DNA of 64,000 nt from Cadophora sp. MPI-SDFR-AT-0126 (lineage: Eukaryota; Ascomycota; Leotiomycetes; Helotiales; Ploettnerulaceae). Positions 59,679 through 64,000 of this stretch are shown piece by piece. A program made the translations under genes and the position numbers. Numbering within the stretch: position 1 is the first letter of the stretch; each line of letters opens with the position of its first letter. The notes under the pieces were generated by a model. That model did not search any database. It was given only the letters and a program-made list of their open reading frames with translations, and was not told the DNA's origin. The stretch lies in NCBI GenBank assembly GCA_020747065.1, contig JAGMVK010000007.1, forward strand, positions 2,418,001-2,482,000. Reading direction: 5' to 3'.

Positions 59679-61124
59679 CTAAGCCTGTATCTCCTCCTGT
59701 GTCCACCCATTGCCATTCCCCTTCCCATTCCCACCAACCTTTCGTCCCCCCTCCTTCCTCTTGACCCTACACGTCATCCCGACCTCTTTGTCCCAAACAA
59801 ACTGCCAAATCACCCCCACCCAACTCTCATGCCTCGGCAAATCTGCATAAAACTCCTTCGCAATCTCATGCAACATCGGCAGCCTGCTCCATGGCACAGC
59901 TGGGAAATCATGATGCTCGTTATGCAGTCCGACATTATACGTCAACAGATTCAGCGCACCATAATACGAGAACGTCTCAGGTACAGGTGTGTTGGTCAAG
60001 GGATCTTTAGCAGCGGTGGGTTGCCGCTCGAAGATGTAGTGTTCGGCGATGAAGTGGCCTGCGCAGGGATGTAAGGAGCCAGCGAGGAATGAGGACAGAA
60101 TGAGGTAGTAGAGAGAGTTGGCGGAGCCGAGTTTGACGAGGATGGTGTCAAAAAGGACTTGGATGAAGATGTTGATGAAGTGGATGGAGGTGAAGGGGAC
60201 GGCGTAGATGAAGATAGGGCGGATGGCGTAGAAGAGGATTTGGAACGTGCAAAAGAAGGCTTTGCCTAGGAGAGAGTCGAGAAAGACTGCTTCAAAAGCG
60301 GTTGGAAGGTCGGTATCGAGGCCATCGACGCCGAGGGATTTGTGGTGCGTAAGGTGGTATGGCTGTAAGAGTTAGCCTGTATTCATTACTCATACCCAAG
60401 ATGGCATGGCTCCGCAGCATCTGCCAGCAACAATCCACCGTCCTATCTATTCTCTCCAACAGCTTCTCAACCCAACTCCCCCGACCTTCCCCTCGACCAG
60501 AGGTAATATGAAAGAGAACCCACCCTAAAACTGGCACTATACGGAACCCCAATCGGCAAATTCGCCACAATGGCCAACGCCCTATTCATCCAAGGCGTCC
60601 TAAACGCCAGATTATGCGATATCTCATGGATAGCCAAGAACAGATTCTGGTTGGCAGTAGCACCCACCACGTACGCCGTAGCCCAGAACTTCCAGCTGAG
60701 GAACGGAGTATCGCGGAGGAGGTAGGCGCAGAGGATCTGGGTGGAGATGACAAGGAGGACGAGGTATTTGGTGAGGGGTTCGGGCCCGCAGAGTTTGGTT
60801 ACCTGAGTGAGAGGTGAGAGATCAGCTTCTGCCTTCTTCTTCGTCCTATCTGATGCCATTGCCTATGAATTGGCTAGGGATGGAGACAGGAAAGTAGTGA
60901 AGCCAATTGGCAGATCAAAAAGGGCATACCTCTGGATGCGCCTTGATAATAGCCATTCTCCTCGTCCGATGCGGTTCCTCCGTATAGGTCCAGAAGAAAT
61001 CATGTTCCTTGACCTCCAATGGAGGGGGAGGGGACTGTTCAGTCTGCTTCTCGGCGCGGAGGCGGGCGGTCTGGAGTTCTTTCGAGGACCGCGACGTCGT
61101 GACCGTAGAGGTAGAAGCAGGCAT
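59679..61124 (-). CDS. dsd1: Sphingolipid delta(4)-desaturase (DES1 family)
   Basis: This enzyme puts the trans-4 double bond into the dihydroceramide long-chain base in the ER membrane. Three exons (60930-61124, 60524-60802, 59679-60362) encode 385 residues. The N-terminal lipid-desaturase motif is present (EHDFFWTYTEEPHRTRRMAIIKAHPE, just before intron 1). Histidine boxes are HEISH (124-128), HLTHH (~161-165) and HNEHH (~304-308). Several membrane helices lie between them. Intron 2 uses the rare donor GTGGGT (60518-60523); splicing gives SASFRPYHLTHHK as expected for the family. The C-terminus is a basic, Gly/Asn-rich tail (GGRKVGGNGKGNGNG). It ends about 540 bases from the PKS-NRPS stop in convergent orientation and is probably outside the cluster. 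Confidence 0.93.
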
Positions 61125-61745
61125 ATTGAGAGGAGGGAGCGAAATGCCTGCTGGTAATAAGGAACGGATGTGGTCAATTAGGAGGTTGGAAGGCTATGTT
61201 AAAAGGGAAGAGGGAGAGAGACAGTCGTACCAGCTCTCGTACCTGAATTCGTACGATGTGGATGTGGCGGTGGAGTCTCTTAGCTCACTCCGGTTTTCCA
61301 GGGTCTTGCTGGGTCCAATCACTGTGCCGCCACAGCCAACGGTCTCTCGCTTGGGACGATCCATGCAGGGGACTGCCCCTTTTCACATGTCACTCTGAGA
61401 ACAAAAGATATTTAACCAATGACCAAAGATACCAATGATTGCAGATAGTTCAAATTGTCAAGTCTATCTCTAGGCTATAGCCAACTGTTCTTACTCTGCT
61501 TTTAGAAAAGTTATCAGAGAATATCTGATCTTTGACTGTCTACGGATCCCCCGCCCAGTATTGATCAAATCTTTTCCTCCATTTCAAATCCAGTTTTCGT
61601 TCACATCGTTATTCTCGCCTGTATTAACAAATCATTCCCGCACTGTTTTCATAATCTTTCCAAACCATAGCTCAAATCTGTCATTACCATCCGAATATTG
61701 ACCAATCAAAGGTTTGATCAACCAAACACCAATCATGAAACAAGC
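61125..61745. other. Intergenic, desaturase promoter
   Basis: Promoter and leader of the desaturase and 3' region of the next minus-strand gene. No gene or repeat is recognised. Confidence 0.4.
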
Positions 61746-64000
61746 TCACAAATGGGGATTTTGGTAGGTCATGCGAGGACCAGTCATGCTGCTATTCAAT
61801 CTTGATTGAAGCTGTGACTGGAGGTTCTTGCTCGGGGAAAGGGGTTGTCGCTGACCTACAGGAGTAGATCCGTGGGTACGTTGTGGTGATGGCTTGAACG
61901 TGGGCGCCACAGGATTGATCGTGCTCTCCGAAGTGGCAGAGCTAAAGGATGAATGGTGCTGGAACGTTTGAGGAAGGACTGGGAAGTTTGGAGACGCTGG
62001 GTAGCTCGAGTATCCCATGGGTCCACTTGAAGGGCGAATATTCTCAACATAAGGCCTAGTAGCTTGTGGGATCGGAGCATGCGCAACATGTGGAATTGAA
62101 TGAGTTTCAACACCAATAACTTCCTTCCATCTACCAGGCCCGTCAGGAACCAGAACGGTGGTAAAAATCGGAGTGTAGCCTAGAGTTGGAACTTGATGCA
62201 AGAGCTGTCCTTGTGGATGGTGCAGAGGCTGTTGAATCGGGTGAAACGAGGAAGGGTGGCTTCTTGGGAGCGGAGGTCCCGTGAGTCGAGGAGTGGCGGG
62301 TTCAGCAGCCCACTTCGAAGCCGAGAGCCCTGGGGCACCCTTCAGTACCTTGTTTAATTTGTCGTCTAAAGCGTCGCTTGGCTTGGCGTGTTCAGCAGCA
62401 GCTGGAAGGCGACAATCAGAATCGACGGAAAGGACACTCAAGGTAGGGTTATTGACTTGTACACCTTGACTTTGTGCTTCCATAGTTGTAAAATGGGAAG
62501 CAACACCACCGTTGCTCGAACCAAGCTTCAGCTCGGGCTCAGACTTCACTAGAGTGATTGGTGGAGAGCTGGTCTTTGCTTTGTTAACATCGGTAGTCGT
62601 CTTCAACTGGGACTCTGCACTATCCACTGGGTCAGCAGCAGAGGATGGTCTCGTGAAGCTGCTAGCAGGAGAAAGTCTGGGTGAAAGTACGAGAGGCTGT
62701 TTCAACGCCACAGTTATCTTGCGTTGCATAGCTTGGCTAGCTGGTGTACGTGCAACTTGAGTCGAGTTCTGAGGAGACAATTGACCACGAGGCATCAGGC
62801 TTGACTCCGGAGTTGACTGCATACTGATACCAGTCTGAGCAGCAATCAAGGACGCTTCAGGGACCACAGTTAGTGCTGCAGATGAAGGGCCACGAAGAGA
62901 TGGAACATGACGCGAGCTTGGAGTTGGAGTCAATTGCTCGCTGAGTTCGGGCCGTGGAGCAACCGCTGACTTCTCAGAGATTGGAGTAATTGCTTCACCT
63001 ACTGGAATAGCAATGTTAGTGTTGAGGTTCAATCCTGAGAAATCCTTAGCAAGCCTATCGTTGATATCAGATTTTGATGGCCGATGGCGCAGGTTACCTT
63101 TCGGGACCTGTGGCTTTGGCTGGACAATACTCTTCGAAGAACCTACGCTGCCAAGAATAGCAGCCCAAAGAGCGTCATCTGTGCGTTGAGCATGCTGTGG
63201 GCTTAGCAGAGACGTTGGTACGGTAGAAGAGACTCTAGCTGTGGAGATAGAAGCCTTCGGAGCGGACTTGGCTTCTTGGAGAGCCTCTACCGCAGCGCGT
63301 AATATCTCTGGCGAAGCGGCAGGGGTGTCTTGGTCTTGAGCTGACGCTCTGGACTCCTCAGCAGCCGCAAATTCTTGCCATGGGTTTGAGTGTGAGATAG
63401 CCGGCACAGTTGTAGGTTCCTCACGGGACGCAACAGTCGAGGGCTTCGAAGCTGGAAGGGTTGCCTTAGGAGTTTCTGTTACTTCGAATGGAACAATCGA
63501 AGATGAAGCGGTTTGAGTATACAGTGCAGGGCCAGGTGACCTCGACTCCATAGCACCAAAAGCTTGCCATTGCTTGACAGTAGTAACGTGAGGGTTGGCA
63601 GTCCTAGTAGGACGTCTCTCTCGTGAAGGCTGCTCGCTAATCTCCACAGTTACTGCATGGCCCCGAAGACTGAGCAATGAGTTAGGAGAATACTTAATGC
63701 GAGCATCTTGCTTTTCCTCCAGCTGCTGTGTATCTCTGATTCCTACCGGACTGCCAGTAGGTTGAGACTTGAACTGGAACTCGGTGTTGCCCTTGTGATC
63801 AGGAGCCGGGGTTATGGAAACTCTGGTCATGTTCTCATCCAATTTTCTAGCGCCACTTCCATTGATTTCAGTATTGGAAGTATCAGGCACGAGGGCAAGA
63901 TCTCTTCTCGAAACGGCAAGTTCCATAACCTTGGGACTCTTGTTTCGGATAAATGCGGCGCAATATTCCTCTGGAAGCATAGTAAAGGTCTCGGAAGTCG
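61746..64000 (-). CDS. Ser/Pro-rich, mostly disordered protein, 5' part beyond the window
   Basis: An open frame of about 750 residues ends at 61746 and stays open to the window edge, so the true start is probably outside; the first ATG inside is at 63980. I do not recognise the family. The sequence is low in hydrophobic residues and rich in Ser, Pro, Thr, Ala and Gln. Two similar short motifs occur: VKQWQAFGAME and NPWQEFAAAEE (W-Q-x-F-x-A-x-E), and a third Trp motif, DALWAAILG. A GLSASKWA segment and a better-folded-looking GYTPIFTTVLVPDGPGRWKEVIG lie in the last third. The tail is Gln/Ser-rich (QLQSRLNSSMTG). Such motif-bearing disordered proteins often act as scaffolds in RNA or signalling complexes; that is speculation. 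Confidence 0.7.
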   Translation of the reverse strand, partial: TSETFTMLPEEYCAAFIRNKSPKVMELAVSRRDLALVPDTSNTEINGSGARKLDENMTRVSITPAPDHKGNTEFQFKSQPTGSPVGIRDTQQLEEKQDARIKYSPNSLLSLRGHAVTVEISEQPSRERRPTRTANPHVTTVKQWQAFGAMESRSPGPALYTQTASSSIVPFEVTETPKATLPASKPSTVASREEPTTVPAISHSNPWQEFAAAEESRASAQDQDTPAASPEILRAAVEALQEAKSAPKASISTARVSSTVPTSLLSPQHAQRTDDALWAAILGSVGSSKSIVQPKPQVPKGNLRHRPSKSDINDRLAKDFSGLNLNTNIAIPVGEAITPISEKSAVAPRPELSEQLTPTPSSRHVPSLRGPSSAALTVVPEASLIAAQTGISMQSTPESSLMPRGQLSPQNSTQVARTPASQAMQRKITVALKQPLVLSPRLSPASSFTRPSSAADPVDSAESQLKTTTDVNKAKTSSPPITLVKSEPELKLGSSNGGVASHFTTMEAQSQGVQVNNPTLSVLSVDSDCRLPAAAEHAKPSDALDDKLNKVLKGAPGLSASKWAAEPATPRLTGPPLPRSHPSSFHPIQQPLHHPQGQLLHQVPTLGYTPIFTTVLVPDGPGRWKEVIGVETHSIPHVAHAPIPQATRPYVENIRPSSGPMGYSSYPASPNFPVLPQTFQHHSSFSSATSESTINPVAPTFKPSPQRTHGSTPVGQRQPLSPSKNLQSQLQSRLNSSMTGPRMTYQNPHL

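Noticed and set aside
60035..60045. TTCGGCGAT inside the desaturase gene
   Set aside because: It lies in a coding exon, encodes conserved residues around IAEH, and is not near a promoter, so it is treated as background for the cluster motif.
1..64000. CRISPR arrays, bacterial operons, integrated virus or large transposon
   Set aside because: None seen; gene structure with spliceosomal introns is eukaryotic throughout, and the only mobile element recognised is the MITE at 16491-16653.

Overview
The window is nuclear DNA of a filamentous ascomycete (Pezizomycotina). Genes are rich in short introns of about 48-160 bases with GT-AG ends and CTAAC/CTGAC branch sites. The gene set includes an AspD-type septin, a Cut8/STS1 proteasome tether, a Zn2Cys6 regulator and a hybrid PKS-NRPS. 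Protein style, especially the F-box-like DUF6546-type gene, suggests Leotiomycetes, but that is inference. All 24 gene models were built by eye from splice sites and family conservation.

Layout. (1) 0.6-27 kb is mostly housekeeping: a small unknown protein, a SERF/4F5 protein, a four-helix membrane protein, guanylate kinase, septin, mitochondrial L32, SKI8, an UNC93-like transporter, a TA-flanked MITE, STS1, RAD52, a UBA-UBX protein, a VAP/Scs2 protein and an F-box-like gene whose frame breaks at a run of 15 G. (2) 29-59 kb holds a secondary-metabolite gene cluster: trans-acting enoyl reductase, LovG-type serine hydrolase, lipocalin-fold Diels-Alderase with a signal peptide, 14-helix MFS exporter, an AflR-like Zn2Cys6 regulator, an RTA1-like membrane protein and a 3989-residue PKS-NRPS (KS-AT-DH-MT-psiER-KR-ACP-C-A-T-R). 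A SmgGDS-like armadillo gene sits between the two halves. (3) 59.7-64 kb returns to ordinary genes: a sphingolipid delta-4 desaturase and a Ser/Pro-rich protein cut by the window edge.

How the cluster may work (inference from family knowledge). The PKS builds a C-methylated polyene, with the enoyl reductase in trans replacing its dead ER domain. The NRPS half adds one amino acid. The terminal reductase domain keeps its Tyr-Lys pair, so release as an aminoaldehyde is expected rather than Dieckmann cyclisation. Condensation to a pyrrolinone and an enzyme-guided [4+2] cyclisation would give a decalin- or isoindolone-type product, as in the myceliothermophin and cytochalasan pathways. No P450, Baeyer-Villiger or methyltransferase tailoring gene is present in the window.

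Main new observation. A short palindrome, TCG-G-CGA (TATCGGCGATA or TTCGGCGAT), recurs in the three promoter regions that serve the reductase/hydrolase pair, the Diels-Alderase/exporter pair and the PKS-NRPS. I did not see it upstream of the RTA1 gene, the SmgGDS-like gene or the regulator. It is a candidate binding site for the cluster regulator and splits the region into motif-bearing and motif-free genes.
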